Positions 15,926 through 24,967 of a stretch of DNA of 25,975 nucleotides are shown piece after piece. Source of the DNA: CAYSLC01 sp964431545 (GTDB lineage Bacteria > Desulfobacterota > Desulfobacteria > Desulfobacterales > JAABSP01). Within the stretch, counting starts at the first letter, position 1, and every line of letters starts with the position of its first letter. The notes under the pieces are model-generated. The model was not told the origin of the DNA and did not search any database. It saw only the letters and a list, made by a program, of their open reading frames with translations. A program made the position numbers and the translations under genes. The stretch lies in the NCBI GenBank assembly GCA_964431545.1, contig CAYSLC010000059.1, forward strand, positions 1 through 25,975. Direction: 5' to 3'.

Positions 15926-16209
15926 TCACCCCCAGCCGATGGCCGCGGTCGTGACGATCACGCCGTCGATCCTCTCCTCCGTGGAGAGCTTCTGGACGTC
16001 GAAGGTCGATTGGTTCCTCTCGAATAGGGCGATCCAGTCGTTCCAGCTCGCGGGTGCGGGGACGGCTGTACGGAACGACTCTTTGAACAATCTCTGAACA
16101 ATCTCGGCACCTGCCTGAAGAAGGCTTCATCCGGGTCGTCTTCTTCGAGAATGGTGCCCTGCACGGACATATCCCCACAAGGAACCGGTCTCCGAGTCCG
16201 ACATGTCAA
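15926..16209 (-). pseudogene. Small unknown gene broken by an 11-bp tandem duplication
   Basis: On the minus strand an open frame from 16209 (or ATG 16170, MSVQG, then TILEEDDPDEAFFRQVPRLF) runs into an exact tandem repeat of 11 bases, TGAACAATCTC at 16085-16095 and 16096-16106. Removing one copy joins it in frame to KESFRTAVPAPASWNDWIAL and onward to IDGVIVTTAAIGWG, ending at tandem TGA TGA codons (15926-15928 being the first read). The restored product would be about 77-90 residues and looks like a normal acidic soluble protein. I do not recognise the family. The change is recent-looking, since nothing else in the frame is broken. A sequencing or assembly error cannot be excluded. Confidence 0.6.
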
Positions 16210-16416
16210 CGGTCGAGCTTATTAGCGTAGCCGCCATGGCGACTGCAACCGGGGCGAGCAGCCCCTTTCGGAGCTTCCGGCGGCGGGATAGCCGATAGGT
16301 CCACCGACATTCGAACAAATCATCGCCCACTGCACCACGATCCGGCGAACCCGTTGTTTGGAAATCCGCTTTGCGGTATGGTTGGCGGACGTTTCATCGG
16401 ACCGGTACATCTGGTA
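16210..16416. other. Gap between the broken gene and the CNNM transporter
   Basis: No convincing gene, terminator or RNA structure is visible in these 207 bases. Two short minus-strand frames overlap it, with no recognisable family, no ribosome site and arginine-rich composition. They could be debris of the same decaying locus as 15926-16209. Confidence 0.4.
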
Positions 16417-17481
16417 TCATGACGCCCCGTCCGTCTCCTTTTTCCGTTCGTGGAAAAAGCGCCGCTGAAGCTGCCGCCGGGCCAGCTTCTGGAGATCCAC
16501 CACCGAGTCGTTCTCGTCGACGATCTCCGCCCCCAGGACCGTCTCGATGAGGTCCTCCAGGGTCACCAGGCCGGCGACGCCGCCGTATTCGTCCCAGATC
16601 ACCGCCAGGTGGCGCCGGGTTTTGAGGAACTCCGTCAGCAGGATCAGGCAGCTTTCGGTCTCGGGCACGATGGAGACCGGCTTTTTCAACGTCCCGAGGC
16701 GGGTATCCGGCTTCTGGAGGATCTTGGCCGTGCTCAGGTCGTGCATGATGACGTAGCCGACAATGTTCTCCTTATCCCCCCGGTAGACCGGGATCCGGGT
16801 GAACCCCTTCTCGGCGGCGGCGGCAAAGGCCTCCTCCACGGTCATCTCCTCGTCCAGGCTGAAGATCACCGTCCGGGGGGTCATGATCTCCCGGATCCGC
16901 TTGGTCTCCAGGGCGATGATGTTGTGGAGCATGAGGCTTTCCCACTGGGAGATCTCGCCGTGCTTGGCCCCGAGCTGGATGGTACCCAGGATGTCCTCCT
17001 CGGTCACCGACGGTCCGGCCGCCTTCCTGGTGATCACCTCAGAGAGCTTCTGGGTGATGAGGATGAAGGGAAAGAGGGCGACCTTCATCAGGGTGAGGGG
17101 CCAGACGATCCGCGGCCAGATGGATCGCCAGTAGACGGCCCCCAGGGTCTTGGGGATGATTTCGGCGAAAAAAAGGATCCCCAGGGTGAAGATTACGGAG
17201 AAGAGGGGGACCAGGGCGGTCCCCAGGGCCCGTGAGGCGTACATGCCGGCGATGGTGGCGCCGGCGGTGTTGGCCAGGGTGTTGAGGATCAGGATGGCCG
17301 ACAGGGGGATGGAGATGTGCCGTTTCATTTCGATCATGCTCCGGGCCTTGGATTTGTGCCTTCCTCCGGTCCGTTCGGCCTCCAGGGTCCCCAGGCGGGT
17401 GGAGTAGAGGGTCGCCTCGTAGAGGGAACACTGGGAGGAGATGAAGATGGTCAGAAAGACCACCGCGAGAAGAAGAAACAT
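16417..17481 (-). CDS. CNNM/CorC-type membrane protein with CBS domain pair
   Basis: 354 residues. The N-terminal ~150 residues form a DUF21/CNNM transmembrane domain: an opening helix MFLLLAVVFLTIFISSQCSLYEATLYSTR, containing the family's small-residue S-x-x-E pattern, then SIPLSAILILNTLANTAGAT and FFAEIIPKTLG, which are characteristic. A CBS pair follows at roughly residues 185-310 (IMTPRTVIFSLDEEM; YGGVAGLVTLEDLIETVLG). The family exports Mg2+ or Co2+ or regulates Mg2+ transport. The usual CorC_HlyC C-terminal domain is missing: the protein ends in a basic tail soon after CBS2. Start ATG 17481 has AAGGAG seven bases upstream in the 26-base gap after recO. Co-location with mgtE suggests shared magnesium control. 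Confidence 0.9.
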   Translation of the reverse strand: MFLLLAVVFLTIFISSQCSLYEATLYSTRLGTLEAERTGGRHKSKARSMIEMKRHISIPLSAILILNTLANTAGATIAGMYASRALGTALVPLFSVIFTLGILFFAEIIPKTLGAVYWRSIWPRIVWPLTLMKVALFPFILITQKLSEVITRKAAGPSVTEEDILGTIQLGAKHGEISQWESLMLHNIIALETKRIREIMTPRTVIFSLDEEMTVEEAFAAAAEKGFTRIPVYRGDKENIVGYVIMHDLSTAKILQKPDTRLGTLKKPVSIVPETESCLILLTEFLKTRRHLAVIWDEYGGVAGLVTLEDLIETVLGAEIVDENDSVVDLQKLARRQLQRRFFHERKKETDGAS

Positions 17482-17507
17482 CGATGGCTCCTTGGTTGGG
17501 AAAAACG

Positions 17508-18326
17508 CTAAGGGTCGATCCCGGCCGCGCGGGGAGGGGCGGCGGCCGGGAGGGGCGCGGGGCGGGCGGAGCGGAGCTGGCGCAGGAACCCGAGGCTCCG
17601 GAACCCCTTGCCCAGATGGTAGGGGACGAAGGTCTCCAGCAGTTGGAGCCCCTCGGCCGTGGACCGGGGCGTGAACCGGACCCGGGCGGCGGTGTTGAGG
17701 TCGTCGTTCAAGGTCCACAGAAGCAGCTTCAGGGTCCCCTTGGTGACCCGGACCCGCCGGTCGGACCGGCCCCGGCAGTCGCCGCAGACCAGCCCGCCCC
17801 CGGCCACGTCGAAATCGATGTCGGCGGCGGCCATGGCGGCGGTCCGGGTTCCGCAGTAGCCGCAGCTTTCCAGGTTGGGGCGGAAGCCCGACAGATCCAT
17901 GAGCTTCATCTGGAAGAGGATGCTCAGCGCATCGCGGCACGGTCCGGGGCGGTCCATCTCCGTCAGGGCCCACCGCAGCAGCTCATAGAGCCGGGCCTGG
18001 GGCCGCCCCTCCTCCACCCAGGCGTTGATCAGCTCGGCCCAGTAGCTGGCGTAGGCCATCTTCCGGACGTCCGACCGGATGGCGGGGAAGGGGTGGTCGA
18101 TGGCCGCCTCCTGGAGGATCGGGAGCTTACCCCGTCCGATCCGGCAGACCGCGGTCATGGCGGTGAAGACCTCCAACACCCCGGAGAACCGCTTGACGCT
18201 GTTTTTGGCCGACTTGGCGATGGCCGACACCTTGCCCCGATCGAGCGTCAGGAGGGTGACGATGAGATCCCGGTCCCCGTAGGGGACGCGGCGGAGCACG
18301 ATGGCGGGGGTGGTGAACGCGATCAT
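17508..18326 (-). CDS. recO: DNA repair protein RecO
   Basis: 272 residues, normal length is about 240-270. RecO, with RecR, loads RecA onto SSB-coated gaps in the RecFOR pathway. The N-terminal OB fold opens with the typical ...TPAIVLRRVPYGDRDLIVTL and continues GKVSAIAKSAKNS, the DNA-binding region. The helical C-terminal domain has a zinc site, CGYCG at about residues 153-157 and CGDC at about 178-181. The last 15 residues are a proline/alanine-rich tail. The start ATG lies three bases after the mgtE stop codon, so the two are almost certainly co-transcribed and coupled. Confidence 0.93.
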   Translation of the reverse strand: MIAFTTPAIVLRRVPYGDRDLIVTLLTLDRGKVSAIAKSAKNSVKRFSGVLEVFTAMTAVCRIGRGKLPILQEAAIDHPFPAIRSDVRKMAYASYWAELINAWVEEGRPQARLYELLRWALTEMDRPGPCRDALSILFQMKLMDLSGFRPNLESCGYCGTRTAAMAAADIDFDVAGGGLVCGDCRGRSDRRVRVTKGTLKLLLWTLNDDLNTAARVRFTPRSTAEGLQLLETFVPYHLGKGFRSLGFLRQLRSARPAPLPAAAPPRAAGIDP

Positions 18327-18329
18327 GGG

Positions 18330-19679
18330 TCAGAGGTCGAGCAGGTGGGTGGCGATGGCGAAGTAGCAAAAGACGCTGATGATGTCGATGGCGGTGGTCA
18401 CGAAGGGGCCGGTGGCCACGGCGGGGTCGATGTTGATCCGGGCGAAGAGCATGGGGACCAGGGAACCCACCAGGGCGGCCACCGACATGGAGCACAGCAC
18501 CGCCAGGCTGACGGAGACGGCCACCGCCAGAACGCTGTACTGGAACTGGGCCACCCCGCCCAGAAGGCTGCCGTAGACCAGGCCCAGGATCAGCCCCACG
18601 GCCAGCTCCTTGAAGATCACGGGCCAGGTGTCCCGGGTGTTGAGCAGGCCGGTGGCCAGGCCCCGGACCACGATGGTGGACGACTGGGTGCCGATGTTCC
18701 CCCCCATGCCCATGATCACGGGGATGAAGGCGGCCAGGGCGGTGAACTTGGTGAGGCTCTCCTCGAAGTGGCCGATGATGAAGAAGGCGACGATGCCGCC
18801 GACGCAGGAGGCGAAGAGCCACGGCAGCCGGATCCGGGTGCTCTTGAAGACCGACTTGGTCTCCACGAACTCGTTGCCGGCGCCGGCCATCCGCAGGATG
18901 TCCTCGGTCGCCTCCTCCCGGATGATGTCGATGACGTCGTCCACGGTGACGATCCCCACCAGCTTCTGGACGCTGTCCACCACCGGCACCGCCAGGATGT
19001 CGTACCGGGCCACGATCTTGGCCACCTCCTCCTGGTCCATGTCGGTGGTGACCGAAAAGACGTCCGTGGACATGAAGTCCTTCAGGGGGGTCTCCGGGGA
19101 GACCACCACCAGCTGCCGCAGGGAGATGACCCCCACCAGCTTGCCGAACTCGTTGATGACGTAGAGGTAGAAGGGCATCTCCACGTCCAGGTGCTCCTTC
19201 TGGAGGGAGGCGATGGCCTCGCCGGCGGTCATCTCCTCCGTGAGGGCAATGAAGTCGGTGACCATGATCCCGCCGGCGGTGTCGTCGCCGTAGCGGAGCA
19301 GCCCCTCGATCTCCTCGGAGCCCTCCTTCTTCATCTTCTCCAGGATGGCATCGGCCTTCTCCTCGGGGAGCCGGCCGATGAGGTCGGCCACGTCGTCGCT
19401 GGGCATCCGCTCCAGGATCTCCACCATCTCGTCGAGTTCGATCCCCTCGATGAGGTTGAAGAAGGTGTCCTGGTCCAGCTCGCTGATGAGGACCCCCTTC
19501 TTCTCGATGTCCCGGATCATCCCGAAGAGCTTGAGCTGATGGGTGATTGGCAGGGAGGGAAAGACCAGGGAGAGGTCGGCGGCGTGGGTCTTGTTGACGA
19601 TCTTGCGGAGATTGTTCAGGGCGTTGCGGCGCAGCAGGCGCTTGATGCTGTCCACAAGGACCTTATGGCGTTCCGGCAT
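18330..19679 (-). CDS. mgtE: Magnesium transporter MgtE
   Basis: 449 residues, full length. MgtE is a dimeric inner-membrane Mg2+ channel gated by cytosolic Mg2+. Domains in order: the helical N-domain (about 1-130, with MPSDDVADLIGRLPEEKADAIL, the superhelix repeat), a CBS pair (about 135-255, FYLYVINEFGKLVGVISLR and ILAVPVVDSVQKLVGIVTVD), a plug helix, then five membrane segments from about residue 285. The pore signature is intact: FIPVIMGMGGNIGTQSSTIV and INIDPAVATGPFVTTAIDI, where the Asp binds the ion. The gene begins 15 bases after the stop of the PPIase gene. Its ribosome site is weak (a G-run), so translation may depend on the upstream gene. Confidence 0.95.
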   Translation of the reverse strand: MPERHKVLVDSIKRLLRRNALNNLRKIVNKTHAADLSLVFPSLPITHQLKLFGMIRDIEKKGVLISELDQDTFFNLIEGIELDEMVEILERMPSDDVADLIGRLPEEKADAILEKMKKEGSEEIEGLLRYGDDTAGGIMVTDFIALTEEMTAGEAIASLQKEHLDVEMPFYLYVINEFGKLVGVISLRQLVVVSPETPLKDFMSTDVFSVTTDMDQEEVAKIVARYDILAVPVVDSVQKLVGIVTVDDVIDIIREEATEDILRMAGAGNEFVETKSVFKSTRIRLPWLFASCVGGIVAFFIIGHFEESLTKFTALAAFIPVIMGMGGNIGTQSSTIVVRGLATGLLNTRDTWPVIFKELAVGLILGLVYGSLLGGVAQFQYSVLAVAVSVSLAVLCSMSVAALVGSLVPMLFARINIDPAVATGPFVTTAIDIISVFCYFAIATHLLDL

Positions 19680-19694
19680 GGCGGCCCCCCGATC

Positions 19695-20735
19695 CTACTG
19701 GATGACTTTGATGTGGGACTGTTCCTTGAGTTCCTTGAGCCAGGCCTGGAACTTATCGTTGACCACCTCCTGGAAGAGCTTCTCCTCGATCTCCCCGGAG
19801 ACCTCCGCAAGGGGTTTGCCCGTGTCGGCCAGGATCTCCTCCACGTGGAAGATCTGGTACCCGAGATCGGTTTCCAACACCTGCGAAACCTCCCCCTCCT
19901 CCATCTCGCCGATCACCGGCTGGAGCTTGGGGGCCAGGTCCTCGATGCGGAAGGTGCCGATCTCCCCCCCCTCCTCGGCGAGGGCCTCGGAATGGGCGCG
20001 GGCCGCCTCCTCGAAGGGGAGCCCGGCGGCGATCCGGCTCCGGATCCGCTCCATTTTGTCCCGGATGGCCGCCTTCTCGGCCGGATCGGCATCGGGCGGG
20101 AACTTGAGGATGATGGTCCGCAGATGGTACTGTTTGTCCCCCTGGTACTCCTCCCGGTGCTCGTCGTAGTACCGCCTTACGTCCTCCTTGGTGATGACGA
20201 TCTTCGACTTGATCCGACGGTTGACCAGCTGGGTCCGCAGGATCTGCTCCTTGATCTTCTTCCGGTAGTCCTCCACGGTCAGCCCCTGCTCGGCCAGGGC
20301 CTCCCGGAGCTGATCGTCGGTGTAGAGGTTGGCCTGCTTGATCCGCTCCATGGCCTGGTCCACGTCCGTGTCGTCCACGGAGATCCCGGCCCGCTGGATC
20401 TCCTGGTCGGTGAGCTTGCTGTTGATGAGCTGCTCCAGGAGGTCCCCTCGGACCTTTTCGAGCATCTCTTTTTCTTTGTCCGGCGGGTATCCCATGGAGC
20501 GGATCCGCTCCGCAAAGGGACGGTAGACCATCTCCAGCTCCGACAGGGTGATGATGTCCTCGTTGACCACCGCCACGATGCGGTCCACCACTTCGGGCTC
20601 TTCGGCGCCGGCCGCCGTCCCCGCCAGGGGGGCCATGGCCGTGGCCGCCCAGCAGAGAAGCCCCCACAGGAGGGCCGTCTTTCCTCTATCCAAAAAACCG
20701 TATCCCATGCCGCACTTTCCCGCGGTCCGTTTCAT
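19695..20735 (-). CDS. SurA-type periplasmic peptidyl-prolyl isomerase/chaperone
   Basis: 346 residues. A signal peptide (KTALLWGLLCWAATAMAPLA, cleaved about residue 44 after TAAGA) sends it to the periplasm. A SurA-like N-domain follows with the diagnostic VDRIVAVVNEDIITLSELE and LLEQLINSKLTDQEI. One parvulin PPIase domain covers about residues 200-295 (YHLRTIILKFPPDA, then SEALAEEGGEIGTF and GYQIFHVEE). A C-terminal helix completes the chaperone module. E. coli SurA has two parvulin domains and 428 residues; the single-domain form is common in other Proteobacteria and Desulfobacterota. It assists folding of outer-membrane proteins. Start ATG 20735 overlaps the previous stop by ATGA; Met at 20707 is an alternative. 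Confidence 0.9.
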   Translation of the reverse strand: MKRTAGKCGMGYGFLDRGKTALLWGLLCWAATAMAPLAGTAAGAEEPEVVDRIVAVVNEDIITLSELEMVYRPFAERIRSMGYPPDKEKEMLEKVRGDLLEQLINSKLTDQEIQRAGISVDDTDVDQAMERIKQANLYTDDQLREALAEQGLTVEDYRKKIKEQILRTQLVNRRIKSKIVITKEDVRRYYDEHREEYQGDKQYHLRTIILKFPPDADPAEKAAIRDKMERIRSRIAAGLPFEEAARAHSEALAEEGGEIGTFRIEDLAPKLQPVIGEMEEGEVSQVLETDLGYQIFHVEEILADTGKPLAEVSGEIEEKLFQEVVNDKFQAWLKELKEQSHIKVIQ

Positions 20736-21442
20736 GAACCGACGATCTTGAGCCATTGTTCCTTGTTGATCTCCAGGGGGTACCGCTTCCGCAGCCCCTC
20801 GATGTAGTCGCCGTACCCGGCCTCCAGCTTCCGCCGGCGGAGGATCTCTTCGGGGTCGGGCGCGGGCAGCCGCTCTCCGTCCTCTTTGGGCGGAACGTCC
20901 GCCGGTTCGGGGTGGCGGGCGCGGTACCGGGCCACCTCTTTGTCGGTGACCGTGATCCGGTTTCCCAGGTCCATGTCCACCACCTTCTCCATGAGCAGCC
21001 GGGCCCGCAGCTCCTTCTCCCAGTCCTCGTAAGTGATGGCCGACTCCAGGAGGGCCCGCTCGAACTCCCCTTCCGGGTACCCTTTCCGGGCCTCCGCCAC
21101 CGCTTTCCGGACCTCCGCTTCGGCAAGGCCGACCCCCAGCTCCCGGGCCCGGGCCGTCAGGAGCATCCGCTCCACCATCTGGCGGAAGTGCTCGATTCTC
21201 GCCTCCCTGAACGCCTCCGGGTCCTTGGCGACGTCGTAGGGGTAGGCGGTCAGGGCGATCTCCAAAGCGCGGTTGAAGTCGAGGGGGGTCATGGTGGCCC
21301 CGTCGACGCGGATCAGGTAGGCGGCATCGGGTTCCCGGGCCGTTTCCGAGCACCCGGCCAAGATCCCCCCCATCGCCATCAGCCCGATCAACAGGACCGC
21401 CCCGCCGGTCCGCGCGGCCCGGGGATATCCACCCTCATGCAT
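20732..21442 (-). CDS. SurA_N-like lipoprotein
   Basis: 236 residues. A hydrophobic signal (GGAVLLIGLMAMGGILAGCS) ends in a lipobox L28-A29-G30-C31 with Ser at +2, predicting an outer-membrane lipoprotein facing the periplasm. The rest resembles the helical chaperone N-domain of SurA/PrsA: RVDGATMTPLDFNRALE, HFRQMVERMLLTARARELGV, and ITVTDKEVARYRARHPE. No parvulin domain is present. It sits directly between mfd and the SurA-type PPIase, an arrangement known from relatives in the delta group, and probably works with that PPIase. The start was taken as ATG 21442, seven bases after the mfd stop; GTG 21463 overlapping mfd is possible. Confidence 0.8.
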   Translation of the reverse strand: MHEGGYPRAARTGGAVLLIGLMAMGGILAGCSETAREPDAAYLIRVDGATMTPLDFNRALEIALTAYPYDVAKDPEAFREARIEHFRQMVERMLLTARARELGVGLAEAEVRKAVAEARKGYPEGEFERALLESAITYEDWEKELRARLLMEKVVDMDLGNRITVTDKEVARYRARHPEPADVPPKEDGERLPAPDPEEILRRRKLEAGYGDYIEGLRKRYPLEINKEQWLKIVGS

Positions 21443-21449
21443 AAAACGT

Positions 21450-24400
21450 TTAGGCGTTAACACGCTGGGAGATTTCTTTCAACAGGTTTTTGGCCTTGGC
21501 CACGGGACTGGCCCCGCCGGAAAAGGCGGCCCGGAAGACGTGGTCCGGGGAGAGGGAGTAGCCGTTTTTGCTCTCGGCCACCAGGTCGACGATGCCGAAG
21601 GGATTCTTCTGGTGGCTCTCGGAAAAATGGAGGGCCAGCCCCTGGTCGGTGAGATCGAGCCGCTTCACCCCGGCCCGGATGGCCAGGACCTTCAACATGA
21701 TCTTCATGAGCAGGTTGACCGCCTCCTGGGGCAGGGGGCCGAACCGGTCGGCCAGCTCCGCCTTGTAGTCGGAGATTGCCTTGAGATCGGTCATCCGGGC
21801 CAGCCGGCGGTAAGCGGTGAGCCGCTGGTCGATGTCCGGGATGTACGATTGCGCAAGGTAGGCGGAGAAGTTGACGTTGATCTCCGGCTCCAGGTCCTCG
21901 ATCACCGGCTCCCCTTTCAGCTCGGCCACGGCGTTCTCCATGAGCTTGAGGAACATATCATACCCCACGGCGGCGATGTGCCCCGACTGGGAAGCCCCCA
22001 GGATGGTCCCCCCGCCACGGATCTTCAGGTCGTTCATGGCGATCTGGAATCCGGAGCCCAGGTCGCTGTGCTCCATGAGGACCTTGAGCCGTTTCTGGGC
22101 GTCCTTGGTCAGCGTGGTCTCGTTGGGGATGAAGAGGTAGGCGTAGGCCTGCTCGTCGGCCCGCCCCACCCGGCCCCGGAGCTGGTAGATCTGGGACAGG
22201 CCGAACCGGTCGGCCCGGTTGACCAGGATGGTGTTGGCGGTGGGCACGTCGAGGCCCGCCTCGATGATGGTGGTGCAGACCAGGAGGTCGATGGACCGGT
22301 CGAGGAACCGGAGCATCACTTCCTCCAGGCCGTTTTCGTCCATGCGGCCGTGGGCGATGTCCAGGCGCACCTCGGGCACCAGCCGCTTGAGGTGGGCGGC
22401 CATGGCCTCGATGGAATGGATATTGTTGTGGACGAAGTACATCTGCCCCCCCCGGCGGAGTTCCCGACGGATGGCGTCGGCCACCAGGGTGTCGTCCAGC
22501 TCGCTGATGTAGGTGATGATCGACCGGCGCGCCTCCGGCGGGGTGGAGATGACGCTGATGTCCCGGACCCCCATGAGCGACATGTGGAGGGTCCGGGGGA
22601 TGGGGGTGGCGGTGAGGGCGAGGACGTCCACGGTGGACCGGAGCTGCTTGAGCTTCTCCTTGTGCTTGACGCCGAAACGCTGCTCCTCGTCTAAGATCAC
22701 CAGCCCCAGGTCCTTGACCGCCACGTCCTTCTGGAGGAGCCGGTGGGTCCCGATGACGATGTCCACCCGTCCGTCTCGCAGGCCCTGGAGGATGGCCCGC
22801 TGCTCCTTGGGGGAGCGGAACCGGCTGAGGCACTCCACCCGCACGGCGAAGTTCTCGAACCGGGAGGCGAAGGTGGCGTAGTGCTGCTCGGCCAGGACGG
22901 TGGTGGGGACCAGCACCGCCACCTGCTTGCCGTCGTTGACCGCCACGAAGGCGGCCCGCAGGGCCACCTCGGTCTTGCCGTACCCCACGTCCCCGCAGAC
23001 CAGGCGATCCATGGGGGACTCGGCCTCCATGTCCCGGAGAACCTCCTCGATGGCCCGCTGCTGGTCGGGGGTCTCCTCGTAGGGAAAATCGGCCACGAAC
23101 TCCTGGAACGCCGCGTCCGGGTCCCCGTAGGCGTGCCCCCCCCGGACCTTCCGGGCCGCGTAGAGCTTGAGGAGTTCCCCGGCGATCTGCTCCACCGAGC
23201 GCTTGACCCGGGCCTTGACCTTCTCCCACGACTTGCCCCCCATCTTGTCGAGGACCGGTGTGATCCCCTCCATCCCCATGTATTTCTGGATCAGGGTCAT
23301 CCGGTCCACCGGCAGATAGAGCTTGTCGTCGTCCCGGTAGGCGATGAGGAGAAAGTCGTTGACCGCGCCGTCCAGGGTCAGCTTCACCAGCCCCTCGTAC
23401 CGGCCGATCCCATGCTCCACGTGGACCACGATCTCCCCCTGCTTGAGATCCTCCGCCGCCGCGAACGCCGTCGGCATGGCCGGCCGGGGGGCGGCCCGCT
23501 TTTTGGCGGCCCGGGACCCGAAGATTTCCGCGTGGGTCAGGACGGCCAGCCCTTCGTCGGGCCAGACGAATCCCGAGGAGAGGGGGGCGGGCACCAGGGT
23601 CGCGGACCGGGATCCGGAGAGGCCGGGGATGGTCTCGGAGAAGGTCGTCTCGATCCCGTACGGCTCCAGCAGGGACTTCAGCCGCCGGCACCCGTTGCGG
23701 TTGCCCGCGGCCACGGCGATCCGGCGGCCCTGGTCCCGCTGCTCTTCCATCCAGGCGGCCAGGGGCGCGAAGGGGCGGGTCTCGTCCTCCCGCCGCAGGA
23801 GGGCCATGCGCAGGTCGGTGGTGTCCCGGACGTCGAGGGCCGCCGCCGGGTCGCCGTCGGACAGGGTGGGGAAGGGGGAACAGGCGAGGAAGCCCCGCCG
23901 GCCGAGGGCTTGGAGGGTCTCCTCCCACCGGAGGTAGAGGCTCTCCGGGGACACCCGGAGCTGTCCGTCCGCGGCGTCGTCGTAGTGGCGGTCGATCTCC
24001 TCCCAGAGGGACTTGGCGGCCCCGGCGATCTCCGGCGGGTCATCCAGGAGGAAGAGGGCCTTGTCGCCGGGGAAGTCGAAGAAGGTGTCGAGTTCCGGGT
24101 AGATGAGGGGCATCAGGCTCTCGATGCCGGGGAAGGCCCCCTCGTCCCGGATCCGTTCCAGCAGGGCCTTGACCTCGTCCACCGGCCGGTCGGCCGCCAG
24201 GGCCCCCTGCCGGACCCGCTGGATCACCTCGTCGATGGCCGAAAGGCGCAGGATCACCTCCCGGGCCGGGACGATCACCGCTTCGGAGAGTTCGGCCACG
24301 GTCCGCTGGGTCCGGATGGAGAAGAAGCGCAGGGAGTCCACCACGTCCCCGAAAAGCTCCAGGCGCAGGGGATCGTCGTAGAGGGGGGAGAAGATGTCGA

Positions 24401-24938
24401 GGACGCCCCCCCGCACGCAGAAGTCGCCGGGCTCCTCCACCACGGCGGCCCGGGCGTATCCGCCGGAGACGAGCTTTCGGATCAGTCCGTCCCGGTCGAT
24501 CTCCTCCCCGGACATGACCAGCTCGGCCCATTCCACCACTTCGCTCCTGGGGATGGTCCGCTTGAGAAGACCCTCCACCGGGGCCACCACGATGGGGGCG
24601 CCCTCCCCCTCGATGAGCCGGTAGAGGGTCCGCATCCGCTGGGCCGCGGTCTCGTTGTGGTAGGAGAGGAACTTGAAGGGGAGGATGTTGTATGGCGGAA
24701 AATAGAGGATCTCGGGTCCGGCCGGGTCGAGAAAGAACCGGAGGTCCTCCATGAACCGCTCCGCCGCCTTGGGGGAGGGGACGATCACCACCAGGGGCCG
24801 GCGGAGCCGCCGGTGGATCTCGGCCGCGGCATAGGCCCTGGCCGATCCGGTCAGCCCGGCGCACCGGATCGACCGGCCCCCCCGGCCGATCTCGCCGATG
24901 ACCTCCCGAAGGGTATTTTTTCCTTGATTTTGGTCCAT
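21450..24938 (-). CDS. mfd: Transcription-repair coupling factor Mfd
   Basis: 1162 residues, full length. Mfd removes RNA polymerase stalled at DNA lesions and recruits UvrA. Domains in order: the UvrB-like N-terminal part (residues ~25-350), the RNA polymerase-interaction domain near 500 (GEIVVHVEHGIGRYEGLVKL), the helicase with Walker A GDVGYGKTE (~650), the DEEQ box in LDEEQRFGVKHKEKL (~750), QLRGRVGRADEQ motif VI (~913), and the C-terminal TRCF domain (NVNFSAYLAQSYIPDIDQRL, ~1015). All key motifs are intact. The start is ATG 24938; the frame stays open further upstream only because it reads across the opposite-strand tRNA gene. It is the first gene of a six-gene leftward cluster. Confidence 0.97.
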   Translation of the reverse strand: MDQNQGKNTLREVIGEIGRGGRSIRCAGLTGSARAYAAAEIHRRLRRPLVVIVPSPKAAERFMEDLRFFLDPAGPEILYFPPYNILPFKFLSYHNETAAQRMRTLYRLIEGEGAPIVVAPVEGLLKRTIPRSEVVEWAELVMSGEEIDRDGLIRKLVSGGYARAAVVEEPGDFCVRGGVLDIFSPLYDDPLRLELFGDVVDSLRFFSIRTQRTVAELSEAVIVPAREVILRLSAIDEVIQRVRQGALAADRPVDEVKALLERIRDEGAFPGIESLMPLIYPELDTFFDFPGDKALFLLDDPPEIAGAAKSLWEEIDRHYDDAADGQLRVSPESLYLRWEETLQALGRRGFLACSPFPTLSDGDPAAALDVRDTTDLRMALLRREDETRPFAPLAAWMEEQRDQGRRIAVAAGNRNGCRRLKSLLEPYGIETTFSETIPGLSGSRSATLVPAPLSSGFVWPDEGLAVLTHAEIFGSRAAKKRAAPRPAMPTAFAAAEDLKQGEIVVHVEHGIGRYEGLVKLTLDGAVNDFLLIAYRDDDKLYLPVDRMTLIQKYMGMEGITPVLDKMGGKSWEKVKARVKRSVEQIAGELLKLYAARKVRGGHAYGDPDAAFQEFVADFPYEETPDQQRAIEEVLRDMEAESPMDRLVCGDVGYGKTEVALRAAFVAVNDGKQVAVLVPTTVLAEQHYATFASRFENFAVRVECLSRFRSPKEQRAILQGLRDGRVDIVIGTHRLLQKDVAVKDLGLVILDEEQRFGVKHKEKLKQLRSTVDVLALTATPIPRTLHMSLMGVRDISVISTPPEARRSIITYISELDDTLVADAIRRELRRGGQMYFVHNNIHSIEAMAAHLKRLVPEVRLDIAHGRMDENGLEEVMLRFLDRSIDLLVCTTIIEAGLDVPTANTILVNRADRFGLSQIYQLRGRVGRADEQAYAYLFIPNETTLTKDAQKRLKVLMEHSDLGSGFQIAMNDLKIRGGGTILGASQSGHIAAVGYDMFLKLMENAVAELKGEPVIEDLEPEINVNFSAYLAQSYIPDIDQRLTAYRRLARMTDLKAISDYKAELADRFGPLPQEAVNLLMKIMLKVLAIRAGVKRLDLTDQGLALHFSESHQKNPFGIVDLVAESKNGYSLSPDHVFRAAFSGGASPVAKAKNLLKEISQRVNA

Positions 24939-24955
24939 GAAACCAGTATTAAAAT
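24924..24955 (+). promoter_or_regulatory. Promoter of the tRNA-Thr gene
   Basis: TTGATT (24924-24929), a 17-base spacer and TATTAA (24947-24952), overlapping the better TAAAAT at 24950-24955, precede the tRNA by about 13 bases. It lies over the start of mfd on the other strand. The AT-rich character stands out in this GC-rich region. Confidence 0.45.
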
Positions 24956-24967
24956 CTTTTGACGCAC

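Noticed and set aside
16127..16410. Two short arginine-rich minus-strand frames next to the broken gene
   Set aside because: No ribosome site, no family resemblance and no clear frameshift joining them to the pseudogene; left as gene-free.
17484..20807. An 1107-codon plus-strand open frame across recO, mgtE and surA
   Set aside because: It runs opposite three well-recognised genes and consists of repetitive Gly/Asp/His/Leu-rich sequence, typical of the complement of GC-rich genes.
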